Source: Dactylellina haptotyla (taxonomy: Eukaryota; Ascomycota; Orbiliomycetes; Orbiliales; Orbiliaceae). From it: 64,000 bases of DNA. Location of the stretch: assembly GCA_031310005.1 (NCBI GenBank), contig CM062380.1:992001-1056000 (forward strand), written 5' to 3'. Each line of letters opens with the position of its first letter. Within the stretch, counting starts at the first letter, position 1. The translations under genes were made by a program, and so were the position numbers. Shown one piece after another: positions 1-10,716 of this stretch. The notes under the pieces are model-generated. The model saw nothing but the letters and a program-made list of their open reading frames with translations. It was not told where the DNA came from and searched no databases.

Positions 1-2
1 CT

Positions 3-2738
3 ATGACCGATTCGGGCGGCATTGTTGCATCGGATATTAATAACACATATCCCGATATTGCCACCTTGACGACAGCGACGACGACGACGGAAGATAATTT
101 CGACAGGGGCCCCGCTAGCAGCAGTAATATTAATAAGAATAGTAACATCGCTCGCAGGCTGGAGAACAATATTGTTCACGAGAGTCCGACCGCAAAGCTT
201 AATATTAATACCAAAATCCCCACGGACAACGCTACCGCTGCCTCTGCGACAGCTCCATCTACACTCACAACTACTTATACGACCGCAGCAGACAAAAGTA
301 ACGGTAACGTTAACGTTAACGACAACAGTGGTAATATTGTACGGACGCCTTCCAGCGCGGACTCGGTCGCACAGAAGATCCTGCTTATCGATTCCGACGT
401 TTTCAACCGCATCGCCTCCTCGCCGTCTAGACGCCGCAAGCCCGTTGGATCATCGTCCGGGCCCGCCAGTCCCAGTCCCAGGAGTCCGCTTGGACCGAAT
501 TATCTTTCGAACCGACTTTCCAAAGGCAAGGGTATCGCCAGGATGGATTCAGTACTCACCCGGGCCAGCGTCTACTCCAACGACGACGACGATGGCAACG
601 ATACCGCCAGCAATTACAGCTACGCCAGCTCGACGGTGCAGAGTCCCGTCGAGAGCGCGAGCAAACCGGTTTTCTGGGGCGGCAACAAGAAGGAACCCGA
701 ACTGGACGAGGACGGGTTTCCGAGGCGCACGGGCGCCAAGAAATATGTCGGACAGCCGACGGAGGAAATGATGGAGGTTATGATTGGAGAGACCAAATAT
801 AGCGTCAATAAGGTAGCGGGTCATGAGCAGCGGACCTCGGGAAACTGGGACGACGAGCACCGGCCGCGCAGTGGGGGGAGCAGCAGCGGCGGAGCGCCGC
901 TGAGGAGTTCTTCTGCGGCTGGCGACGGAGATGATGGTAGCAACAGGAGCAGCGGAGGGGGGGTGGTATTTTTGGGCCACGGGCGCGGATTGAGCGTCGG
1001 CGGCGTCGAGGTCGATTTCGGTCCGACAGCGAGTTTGAGCGGTGCGCTGGGGTCCTCCCCTTCCCCTTCCTCCTCCTCGAAGCCTGTGACGCCGCAGAGT
1101 AAACAGCAACAAGAGCAGCATTCCAGACCGGGAAGTGGAACCAGCAACATCGCGGAAGGCAGCGGGGGCCACAGCAATGCGAACGGAATGCGCCGACGGA
1201 GCATTGCTTGGTCTCCTGGAATGGTTAATTTTACCAACCAGCAGGTTGCCAAGGACTATAATTATAACTCCGCTTCGGACGGCGGAGATGAACAGAGTCT
1301 CGACCAACAGCCGCAAGAAAAACAACCGACGCCTCAGCTCCGTCAGCAGACGACTCCGCCTAAGCCCATGCAAGGTATCCTTCCTCCGCCGAGAGGTAGT
1401 AGCTATCGACACCAGGAAAAGAAGGAGGGTTCCGAAGAAGAATTCGACGCCCAGAGCTTTGTTACCGCGCACGTTGCCATTGCCCAGCAGAAACAGCAGC
1501 AGGACGAGGTCATGCGGCAGAAGTTCTTGCGGGACCAGTTCCAGCATCATCGCAGCGCTTCGAGCTCTAGCAATCTGTTAGCCAACGTACTCGGCGCCGG
1601 CGCGGCGGCAGGTGGAGCGGCAGGGTATACTCCTGACCAGCGAAACAGCCGTAGCCCAAGCAGCGATCCGGAGCAACAGAATAACGGTGTCAAGCTTCCA
1701 GGAGGCCATTCGAGAAACGCTAGCTCTGCGACCCTTCCTCATATCAGTCGTCAACCCAGCACGGATTTGTTGAACGGCGGTGGGAGTGGAGGTAACAGCC
1801 CGATTCACAAACAGGCTAGCAGGATGGCGAGCAGAGAATTACTCAACGCTCGACCACACAGTCGGGGAAATATGCTCAACGTTGAGCGACCGGTTGCTGT
1901 CCCTAATGTCAATACTTCCACCACTGCGGCCCTACATTCCCTCCCGCCACCGGTAACTTACCATCAAGCATCTGCACCTGTTATTCCGAACCACCAGCGT
2001 ATGAACAGTGCCTTCTCCGTACCGGGTCACGGAAAACTCAGTGCTGGTGAACAAGAGTACATTGCACGCTCTATGGGTGCGCCGCTGTTGGGACAAAATT
2101 TGAACACTGAAACCCAAAAGCAGGCGCCACCGCACGCTGCGGGCCTTCTCGGGGTGATGGAGAGACGTGACAAGGAGAGAAGAGAGTACAGGAGCAGTAT
2201 GGCTGTGAAGCAAGTATTGCGAACGAGAGGCAGCATCTTGGGATTGAATGCTTTCCATCAGCCACCAGGAGGTCAACCTCAACCACTCGTCCAATCGCAA
2301 ATGACTCCTCGTATGCAGACCCCAGTTCCACAGCAACAAGTTCAACATCCAATGCAACCGATGATACAAACCCAGTTCCAGCCACAGATGCAACTGCCGA
2401 TGCAGCAGCAGCAGCAGCCCGCGATGACTGCTTATGGTGCACAACAGAATGCATTCGGATTCGGTGGCCAGCATATGGGCCAACCTGTTCAACAGCACTA
2501 CGGCTTCTACGGCCACCAACCCCAGCAAGGTAGCGTCCCTCAGAACTCACATCAGCAGCAACTGGCGATGGTTATGCAGCAACAGCAACAATTGCAACAA
2601 CAATTGCAGCAGCAGCAGATGGCCATGATGCAACAACGCCAGATGGATATGATGCAGCAACAACTAAACAGCATGGGTATGAACGGTATGAATATGCAAG
2701 GACAGCGACAAGTCAGCGGTGCATGGCGTTATGGTTAA
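3..2738 (+). CDS. Large low-complexity Q-rich protein, function unknown (5' end may be cut by window)
   Basis: Open frame of 911 residues starting two bases from the window edge, so the true start could lie upstream. No enzymatic domain is recognised. The N-terminal half is rich in Ser, Thr, Asn, Gly and Pro with many short proline-directed serine motifs. A more ordered charged patch follows near residues 235-275 (DEDGFPRRTGAKKYVG, then a Met/Glu-rich stretch). A basic helical-looking segment near residues 720-745 (RRDKERREYRSS) precedes a Gln/Met-rich tail of about 150 residues with repeated Q runs. The composition resembles disordered RNA-binding or prion-like scaffold proteins of fungi, but that is inference. 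No intron is needed; the frame ends with TAA 1.8 kb before the next gene. Confidence 0.8.
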   Translation: MTDSGGIVASDINNTYPDIATLTTATTTTEDNFDRGPASSSNINKNSNIARRLENNIVHESPTAKLNINTKIPTDNATAASATAPSTLTTTYTTAADKSNGNVNVNDNSGNIVRTPSSADSVAQKILLIDSDVFNRIASSPSRRRKPVGSSSGPASPSPRSPLGPNYLSNRLSKGKGIARMDSVLTRASVYSNDDDDGNDTASNYSYASSTVQSPVESASKPVFWGGNKKEPELDEDGFPRRTGAKKYVGQPTEEMMEVMIGETKYSVNKVAGHEQRTSGNWDDEHRPRSGGSSSGGAPLRSSSAAGDGDDGSNRSSGGGVVFLGHGRGLSVGGVEVDFGPTASLSGALGSSPSPSSSSKPVTPQSKQQQEQHSRPGSGTSNIAEGSGGHSNANGMRRRSIAWSPGMVNFTNQQVAKDYNYNSASDGGDEQSLDQQPQEKQPTPQLRQQTTPPKPMQGILPPPRGSSYRHQEKKEGSEEEFDAQSFVTAHVAIAQQKQQQDEVMRQKFLRDQFQHHRSASSSSNLLANVLGAGAAAGGAAGYTPDQRNSRSPSSDPEQQNNGVKLPGGHSRNASSATLPHISRQPSTDLLNGGGSGGNSPIHKQASRMASRELLNARPHSRGNMLNVERPVAVPNVNTSTTAALHSLPPPVTYHQASAPVIPNHQRMNSAFSVPGHGKLSAGEQEYIARSMGAPLLGQNLNTETQKQAPPHAAGLLGVMERRDKERREYRSSMAVKQVLRTRGSILGLNAFHQPPGGQPQPLVQSQMTPRMQTPVPQQQVQHPMQPMIQTQFQPQMQLPMQQQQQPAMTAYGAQQNAFGFGGQHMGQPVQQHYGFYGHQPQQGSVPQNSHQQQLAMVMQQQQQLQQQLQQQQMAMMQQRQMDMMQQQLNSMGMNGMNMQGQRQVSGAWRYG

Positions 2739-4561
2739 GTTTATTTCGACATAAAAAAGTCATCAGAAGCGATCGATGACGGAGAGTTTTCTTGTGGGAC
2801 GGTGTTTTTTTAATTCTATTTTTCCGAAATCTTGGGTTCGTATTTCTTATTCTTCAGCCTATATTTACTCCATTTCTTGATAGCGAAAAAATTTACTTGT
2901 ACGGGTGAGATGGGAATATGGCCCTTGCATTTTATCATATTCTAGAGCATATTCGATATTTAGTGTTCAATTTTTCTTTTTTCCATTTGTGTGTTTTATA
3001 CTTTTCATGTTCTCCTCCTTTTTATACATCTTTTAATTCTTACTCTTCTTCAAAGTTGATATTAAAAAAATGTATTTGTATTTAAATATTTTCTCGACAT
3101 GTATATGGTCTTGTTCATCTTGTGTAATATTGGATATTCTTTTGAAGTAGACAGGGGATCGATTCTGGCTGACCGACCGACTTGAGGAGGGTAAGAGACG
3201 GACGAGAGAGTGGGGTAGGTGGTCAATGCGAAGAGGGGTAAGTTAATAATCACGGAGGGTATTTTGAAGTCCTTTCTGTTTTTGTTATAGACCGCAAATA
3301 TAAAATCACATTTTAGAATATATTTCCGTGTTAATTGACTTGATACTGGGACGTTATATCGTTGTTATGATCATTTAGTATATCTAGCTGTGATGCCAGA
3401 AGACTCATTTCATAAGCAGGCAGCAAAATACGGGTTGTTGTGCATGGTCTTCTTTCTTGGGTGTTAGTAATCTAGATTGAATTGGTTGTTGTGGGAATCC
3501 TCCACTACTTAGTAAAAAAATGTACCATGGAAAGATAGCATAGTTTAATGCACCCTTCGGATGTATTCCTGGACTTAAACGCCATCTCCCTTGGAGTTAA
3601 GCTAGCCGTCGAGTTAAACTACATTTGCGAAATATCACGCGAGGTGTCAGCCGGGTTGAAGTTTTCCCACGGCCCAAAAAACAGCTTGACTAATCGGGAT
3701 ATTGTCCCAAAGCGTTCTTAGCGTTCCACAAACTACGCGGACCTGTCAACTCTGGGACCGATGACGATACATCAGCCAGCTGCATATAAGCTAGCAGGGG
3801 TCATCTTACTACAACAGGACTAGTCTCACAGGGTCGAAAAGTCTGTTCCTTCCAACGCCTGCATAGCCGAGCTGCTCGTCGGCAGGGATTCAGATCTTTA
3901 TTTTCTCCCTGGAACATGCTTTTCGAACCTCGAAAGGGAGAACAGAAACCTTTTTTAGTTAATGCCTCGTGAAAATTTGAGATATCTGGTCTCGAGAATG
4001 TTCCCGAAGTGCGATTTGGGCTTAGAAGCGTCACGCTAGTCGGCCGGCGTATCTTTATCCCCTCCCGACGTGGGGAGTCCGGCCAATGGGAACCCTGTTG
4101 GCGAATGAGACCAAAGTCCGTCCTCTTTGAGAAGTCTTCATGCCGTACATTGTTCGCGGTCAGCAATGCGCCGTTTAAACATTCCGACAGAGCTCTAGAG
4201 GGGATATGGAAGTTAGTTTGTTGGAAGCTTTACTGGATTCAAGGAGATATCGACGTTAACATGCTCATGGGGGTAAACTCCGCTGTTAGCGCAGTTTGTA
4301 GTACTTGTATCTAGCAGCAGGCTGTGGGGATAGTATCTAGGCGAGTGGATAGAGCTGTTTTCACGAAGTTGAAGACGTCTATAAAGAGGCGATAGGTTTC
4401 CGAATGTCAAGTCCTTCTTTAACCATCATCGCATCAATAGTTCGATAAACATTACATTCTTAGACAATCCAAGCTACTCATATCTTTCTTCGTCAGACAA
4501 AGCTTTTTCTTCGATTTTCTTCCATAAACTTCTAACCTATATTAAATATAAAAAATTAACC
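2739..4561. other. Intergenic region, no gene seen
   Basis: 3' flank of the Q-rich gene and promoter side of the dehydrogenase gene. Only short unconvincing frames occur. An AT-rich stretch with TATA-like sequence (TATTAAATATAAAAAATT) lies directly before the dehydrogenase ATG. Confidence 0.6.
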
Positions 4562-5599
4562 ATGACTTCTAACGCCTCTTACGATCAGACTACCTCCGGC
4601 GTCGATGTCGCCAAAGCCTACCATGACCAAGTCAAAGGTCGCAATGTCCTGGTCACTGGCGTTGCTCCTAATGGTATCGGTTCCGCCGTTCTCGAGGCTC
4701 TCGCTGCTCAGTCCCCAAATCTCGTCACCGTTACTGGTCGTTCCTCCGAGAAAGTCAACGCTGCAATCGCGGAGGTTAAGACCAAATACCCAGATGCCAA
4801 CATTAAATCTTTGATGTTGGATCTCTCTTCCATGGAATCTGTTCGCAAAGCCGCAGCCGAGTTCAACGCCACTCCGGAGACTTTGGACATCCTGATTAAC
4901 AACGCCGGTGTCATGACGATCCCAGAGCGCACCCTCAGCGCCGACGGGATCGAAATGCAATTCGCCACGAACCATATCGGCCACTTCCTGTTCACCAATC
5001 TCATCATGCCTAAACTTATTGCTGCCGCTAAGACTTCCCCCCGGGGCGCGACAAGAATTATCAACGTCGCATCCTTCGGTCACAATGGACATCCAATTCG
5101 CTTCAGTGATTGGAACTGGAAAGGCGGCGAGGTTCCAGCCGAGGAACACGGATCCGCTGAATTATTCAACTTCTTCCACGAGAAGGACACTTCCTTCACT
5201 GGATACACGCCTTTCGGTGCATACGGACAATCAAAGACCGCAAACGTTCTCTTCACCGTACAGCTCGATAAACTTCTGCTTGAGAAATATGGCATACTCT
5301 CTTTGGCTATTCACCCGGGTCTTATAAACTCCAACTTGGGCCGCCACATCACTGGCGACGTACTCGAGGAGTGGCAGGATGTTTTTACCAAGATGTTTTT
5401 CAAGTCGCTGGATCAAGGTTCTTCCACCTCGCTTGTGGCGGCTTTGGATCCAAAGTTGAACGAGTGGAATCAAGGGTTGTCTCACTATTTGGCCGATTGT
5501 CAATTTGAGACAGCCAATCCTTGGGCTGTGAATGAGGAGTATGCGAAGAAGTTGTGGGATCTGAGCGAGGAGATCGTGGGAGAGAAGTTTGAATATTAA
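4562..5599 (+). CDS. Short-chain dehydrogenase/reductase (retinol dehydrogenase / WWOX-like subgroup)
   Basis: Intact intronless 345-residue SDR. Visible family hallmarks: NAD(P) loop TGVAPNGIG at residues 32-40, the fungal spacing with one extra residue relative to TGxxxGxG; NNAG at 113-116; catalytic Ser171 in NVASFG; and the Tyr-Lys pair Y221-x3-K225 (YGQSK), followed by HPGL. The basic residue R60 after the second strand (TGRSS) favours NADP(H), by analogy with the family. No signal peptide or membrane helix is obvious, so a cytosolic oxidoreductase acting on an unknown alcohol or carbonyl substrate is expected. The start ATG sits in a good context (AACCATGAC) after an AT-rich leader. It stands alone, with no biosynthetic neighbours that would give a pathway. 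Confidence 0.93.
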   Translation: MTSNASYDQTTSGVDVAKAYHDQVKGRNVLVTGVAPNGIGSAVLEALAAQSPNLVTVTGRSSEKVNAAIAEVKTKYPDANIKSLMLDLSSMESVRKAAAEFNATPETLDILINNAGVMTIPERTLSADGIEMQFATNHIGHFLFTNLIMPKLIAAAKTSPRGATRIINVASFGHNGHPIRFSDWNWKGGEVPAEEHGSAELFNFFHEKDTSFTGYTPFGAYGQSKTANVLFTVQLDKLLLEKYGILSLAIHPGLINSNLGRHITGDVLEEWQDVFTKMFFKSLDQGSSTSLVAALDPKLNEWNQGLSHYLADCQFETANPWAVNEEYAKKLWDLSEEIVGEKFEY

Positions 5600-7428
5600 A
5601 ATGGCGGTGTTGAATGATATTTTTGGGAAAGCTGGTGGGAAATCGAAATAAGGGAAATAATCGAATGGGATCGTATTCAACTACGGTGGAGGAAATAATC
5701 TTTTCTTTTGCAAATCCAGCTGACTGATAACTTATCCTACATATATTCTCTCGAATATTGTTATTCACAACTGGACGAGCTTGCTTACACGGTTAATAAT
5801 CACGATGAGCTTCGCGCTGGTGGTTATATGCAGTTTATATTTCTAAATGTGTTTTTATCGCTACTTGTTTCTACTGCAGCTTTGGCGTTTTCCAACAAAA
5901 CTGCCAAGGCGAGCGGCTGATGTTGTCTCGAGTTTGATTTGAGTTCCTACTCATCCCCTCACTTTTTGGAAATCTTATATGCTATATACAGCTTATTGTT
6001 ATTATTGAGGTGTTCTTTGTAGATTTAATGTGTTATGTAGTATGCTTTGGTTTTGGGTAATTTTGAAAACTTGAGTTTTTATTTGGGTTCTTATCTAAAC
6101 TTCTTCTGAATTTAACGCGCTTGGATTCTTAACCAACTGGAGATATAGAAATAAAATCGAATATTTAAATAGTCTAAATTCCGATTTCCATATTAGTGGG
6201 ATTCACTCATGTCATAATCTTGTGATATATAGTATAAGTCTGCAACAGTTTGGGGTACCTATACGAGTGATGTGCAATTGCTCACGGTTACCTAAGCTCG
6301 GAAAACAGAGCTACCTAGTAGTAATTTAGCTATGACACGCTCGATGGAGTATATTTGCTTTTGGAAAATCTGTGGCCTTATGCCAAGACGCCGGTCGTGA
6401 TATGTGTCTGCATTGTACTCCTACTGGAGTATCTAGGAATCCAAGCTTTATCAATTGTCTACCATCAATGTTTAGATATCTATGACGTAAACATCCATGC
6501 TGGGTTCCTGCTGTTACCTTCCGAAATGTTTCAGGTATTTCAAAAGGTAGTGTTGCTTCCACATCTTATTATTTGACCAGCTCAATCGAGATTGTATTTA
6601 TCGAGTTCGTTCCTATATATGTCTAAATATACAGAAGTTCCAATCTAAGCTGTCTTGATGTGGAGCGCCGGAGCTGCATGCCTCCGATAGCTCGTGGGGA
6701 GTTCTGATCAGATTTACAGAAGACAGTATTTTTTTGAGTGAAAAAAGTGGAAAAAGAAACAATGAACACAATAAGAGGTCAAATATCTCTTTAAGAGGAT
6801 CTAGACCAAGGATAATGAGCTGAGATAAAACTCTATTGTAAGTGTTCCTTAGTCTTATACCAGTGTTCTTAGCAGTCTCATAACCGACTGTGTTTCTCGC
6901 TTCTGCTGTGAAATATAGTGTGCAACACACACTGTCGAACCTAAAGCTTGAAGTTGAGCACATTCTGATAGTGACCAACCTGAAGAAAGGTCCGTCAAAT
7001 GGAGCTAAAGTCCCCGAGCTAGGCTAGGTTTCGGCCCACACGGGAAAATTAACCTAGAAAACTCGGCACGAATATTTCCATTTTCCGTGCATATCGCACT
7101 CGCAATCCCAGCCCAGGCCTTGGGCTAGGATACTCGCAATTACCTGCGCCCGACCACTGGTTTGATTACTATCATATCACAGAGGTTGGGGGGATGGCTC
7201 GCATGTCTTTAATCGTCTTGTGGATTCTGATTGGAACATTGGCTACCTCAAAGTTTCTAGGCTTCTCATTTCTCGCTCTCCTTTCTCCTATTTTCTTTTC
7301 ATCTTAGCTTTGGTGAGTGTCACTATAGCCACATAAAAAAATGGATATAAATGGTGCGATATGAGTAATTCTAGAAGGAATTAAACAGAATTTTCTTAAA
7401 AAAAAAACTGGAAGCTACAAATAAAACA
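5600..7428. other. Intergenic region with one doubtful mini-ORF
   Basis: AT-rich spacer between the dehydrogenase and the GLEYA gene (converging 3' ends). Apart from the 30-codon signal-peptide-like frame listed separately, I see no gene, RNA or repeat. Confidence 0.55.
5828..5920 (+). CDS. Possible 30-residue secreted peptide or gene relic (doubtful)
   Basis: Tiny frame from ATG to TGA: MQF-start, then a hydrophobic core (IFLNVFLSLLVSTAALAF) and a short polar tail (SNKTAKASG). This looks like a signal peptide with almost no mature part. It could be a small secreted peptide, the first exon of a decayed secreted-protein gene, or chance in AT-rich DNA. No convincing splice donor follows. Kept only because secreted-protein genes dominate the neighbourhood. 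Confidence 0.2.
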   Translation: MQFIFLNVFLSLLVSTAALAFSNKTAKASG

Positions 7429-8817
7429 TTAAGTTTCTGCGCCGAAAGGTTCCGAGTAGACTGGCGCTGCGCTGGTATCCCCGCACGAATGTGTCACCAA
7501 ATATGATGAAGGCGAACCGTACTGAACGTAGAAAATACCTGATGCATCTGATATCTCGAATTTCATGGTCCCCACGTTTGCTCTATTGGCGTATATTACT
7601 CGAAGGGGATAATATTGCCCAGCTTGTAGAGTGACGTCTCTTGGGGCTCTCTGCGGATCACCTGCGTTGGTTGGGATTGTCAATTCGCCGTTTGCATTTG
7701 CTCTTGTCCAGCCCGTAAGCGCGCCCGGGCCCATCCAAAATATTCCAATGTCGTCTATTTCGATAATGCTAAACGTATACACCGATGTCTTTGGCGCGTA
7801 GAAATATCCTCGGTGATTTAGAGCGTAAAACCCAGCGTCCTGCGGTGCAAGTCCGTATGGATTACTCGACTCCGATGTTGAAAATCCAATTGAGGTTGTA
7901 TTTTTCTTATTGTAGGGAGCAACGGTCTTATAATATGTAGGGTCAAAGTTTAGGTATGGCCCGCCACCCCCATTGAATGGGTTGGGGTATATAGCAACCT
8001 GCAATCCAGCATTACCACAAGAAGTATCCGGGGACAAAGCCGCCGCGGACACAGTTGCGGTTGTAGTTTCGGTCACAGTTGTGGACATAATTACAGTAGT
8101 TACCTCCGTTGTTGTACTTGGTTCAGTTACTGTTGTGGGCTGCGTTATTGTGGTGGTTGTGGATACAGTCACGGTGGTGGTTCCAAGGGTATTTGGGATA
8201 CCCGTGTTGGGTACAGTGACTGTTACTCTTACCGTCACCTGTGCTTGGTGGACATAAGATGTTCCACCTGTTTCAATTCCAAGGCATCCGCATGCTGACG
8301 AATAACGGGCGGAGTTAGAGCAAGGAGCCGCATAGACAGGCATATCTCCAACCTGTCGTTTTAAATTCGCTGGAGTAATCGAAGGTGCGCCAGTATTTGC
8401 AGTATCGGTGACGGTGACAGTCTCGGTGAGCGTTCTAAGTCATAATTTTAGCAATTTTTCTCATTTAGCGTATCTTCATGTGATAAAAACCATCGTATAT
8501 ATTGGTATTTGCTATAGAAGCGCAAAGCCATTGGAATTTCGCGTATTACTTACCCGCTGAGTACAGTGATTTTAGTCCACAAAAACGACCTACAGTCGCT
8601 TATGGTGGCAGAAAACGGGAATATAGAAGTTCCGGCCAAAGCTTCAGTCGGCGAGAATAACACCAGGTTAGTAAATCAGTGCGCGTCCGTGATCTGAATA
8701 TAGGATCTTACCACTTAAACAAGAGTCTTCCTGGCAGACGCACTGCGGGCATGATGATTGTTGTGTGGTACTCCTGACGAGTAGAACTAATGGCAGGGCT
8801 ATCTTCCGGAGTAACAT
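7429..8817 (-). CDS. GLEYA-domain adhesin-like secreted protein (3 exons)
   Basis: Assembled from exons 8712-8817, 8554-8641 and 7429-8434, joined at GTAAGA...GAAG and GTAAGT...TTAG with phases 1 and 2; the first intron has a TTTACTAAC branch point. Total 399 residues. N-terminus MLLRKIALPLVLLV is a signal peptide, followed by a cysteine cluster (CPQCVCQED). A Kex2-like LKR site lies at residues 90-91. Residues about 132-195 are a Thr/Val-rich stalk with TVTVST-type repeats. Residues about 204-385 match the GLEYA/PA14-type lectin fold: ALNHRGYFYAP, then EIDDIGIFWMG with the paired Asp292-Asp293 expected to coordinate calcium, GWTRANANG, and a closing HSCGD. GLEYA domains in yeast flocculins and filamentous fungi bind glycans at the cell surface. 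No GPI signal is seen, so wall attachment is unproven. Confidence 0.88.
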
Positions 8818-10716
8818 TACGCATGGCCTATGTATAAGAAACCCTCTTAGAGCGACAATGTTTAAAAAGGATTTGAAGGAATTAAGACGAAGAGATTGAA
8901 TTGGGATTAGGCTAAATATTCACAAAGGAATAGAGCTATAGGGAGACGTGATTATGGACAATATATGTAATAACGAAAGGTAAATCTATCTCTTTATGCT
9001 AGAGTTCTATTTGTAGTTTCTGGTACGGAGTAAGTAGGGTGGTGTAATTCGAAAAAAGAAATACAGCTGGAGCTTCAAATCAATAGCATAGACCTCTTTG
9101 GATTATCTCCTATGCCTTTCAAATGGGGAAGTTCCCGGTACTCGCTTCGCAACTCCGGGTAAAAATTTACCTTCCGCGGTGTGGCGGGAAGGCAACGTCT
9201 TTTCTTTGTTTTTTTTGGTCCTAGTTAGTTTGTGAAATAACCATGCGGTTTTGTGTAAGTGAACCTGTGTGGGAACTAGCAGGTGCTGTGTTATGATCCT
9301 GCGGCGAAATACGGTGTTACTCCCCATTAATTAAGTGTGGATCTACGTGTATACACTATTAGTAATGATAGGACTTTGTATGTCTGACTGCTAGGGAGAA
9401 GGAATATCGCCGCATCACTTCCTATGTATAATCTAACGAACACTATAAGCAATATTAGTATAGAAGCAACCTGAGACATAAAGGATATGTTAGGTCTATA
9501 GATCTAGGTCAAGGCATACAGAATATTCGAACAAGAAGATAAGCAGGTAGCTATCGATAAGAAGCATTGGTGATACAAGTCACCTGGAGGAAGATGACTG
9601 ATTAGCTGAGAGGCCATAGCTTTCGAACCAATCCCCCTTGTTAACTAGAATGTCTCATATTTCATCAGGTCTACGTGCCACAAGTATACTAATATCGCCA
9701 CATATCTCAGCCGCCTAGTTTTTTGTGGGTTCAACAAAATATCGGCAAATTCGCAAACTTCCACATGAGATGGCTAACGAGCATTTTTTATACTATAATT
9801 GGAGACTTGGGTCGATTTAGAGTTCTGAACGGGTGGGTTTCATTTTATTCCTAAGCTACTTGAAGCATATGGATTTAAGTTTGCTTCCTGAGCTGTATCT
9901 AGATATATATCGATACCTTCTAGGAATCTAGAGGACCTTCACGAAGTCGCGTGGACGTATCGACGTATACGTATCTATCAAGTTATTCAGGCTGTAGCAT
10001 CGACATCACGTCCCACGGTGGATAGCTATTGCCAAATAGAAACATTTGAAATAGGGATTGCTAAGGTTAAAATTTTGCCGAGGGTCCTAAATTTAGCTAA
10101 AGGCATTCTTTTTAGACCTCGCCTCCTTAGTTATCCTTTTTTGTGGTTCTATACTTCTGGTGCAACTTAATTAAACGTTTCGAGAAATTGGAAAGGAGTT
10201 TTTCTTTGCATATAGATGCAACAAGATAGTTGGTTAAAAGCTCTTGTAGAACGCAGTGGCGACCAAGCACATTTAATAATACGATATATAACGAAGGACT
10301 TGAATAATCATGCCTCAAAATTGAAATTTGAGGGACATTCCATTTTCTTCTAAACATAACATAAAAATAGAAACAGAAAAACAAAAGAGAAATTGTTAGA
10401 ACTCCGTGTTAACCTGCCGAAATACCAAAGAACTCCTGGATATCTTGAGCCGAGTTTTCCCTTGCGAAGCAATGACAAATTCCCAAAAACAAACTTCGAT
10501 AAAGCAAATCTATACCAAACACCCAAGAAATCAAAAATTTTCTTCCTCTTTTTCCCCTCTGTTTTTCTCTATTCTGGCTTTTCACTTTCGCCTTCTCATT
10601 TCTCCGTTTGCTAGTGAGCCACTCCATTTCAGGCTAGTGGCTATCATAACTTTCTCCGCGTCATTGCAATCTGATGTTAGAGCTTTGGGGCCCGTAGAAA
10701 GCTGCTTCTAAAGAGT
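8818..10716. other. Intergenic region with nested palindromes, no gene seen
   Basis: AT-rich promoter region of the GLEYA gene and 3' flank of the lysine-rich gene. Contains the dense inverted-repeat group at 9126-9192. Frames near 10.1-10.7 kb are short, overlap on both strands and resemble no known protein. Confidence 0.55.
9126..9192. repeat. Chain of four short inverted repeats
   Basis: Read directly: GGGAAGTTCCC (9126-9136), CCCGG paired with CCGGG (9134-9138 and 9155-9159), GGTAAAAATTTACC (9158-9171), and CCTTCC paired with GGAAGG (9170-9175 and 9187-9192). Each segment begins where the previous ends, so the stretch can fold into a chain of hairpins. Function unknown. Confidence 0.6.

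Noticed and set aside
549-1550. 333-residue minus-strand frame over the first gene
   Set aside because: Arg/Leu-rich shadow of Ser/Gly/Gln codons; no motif.
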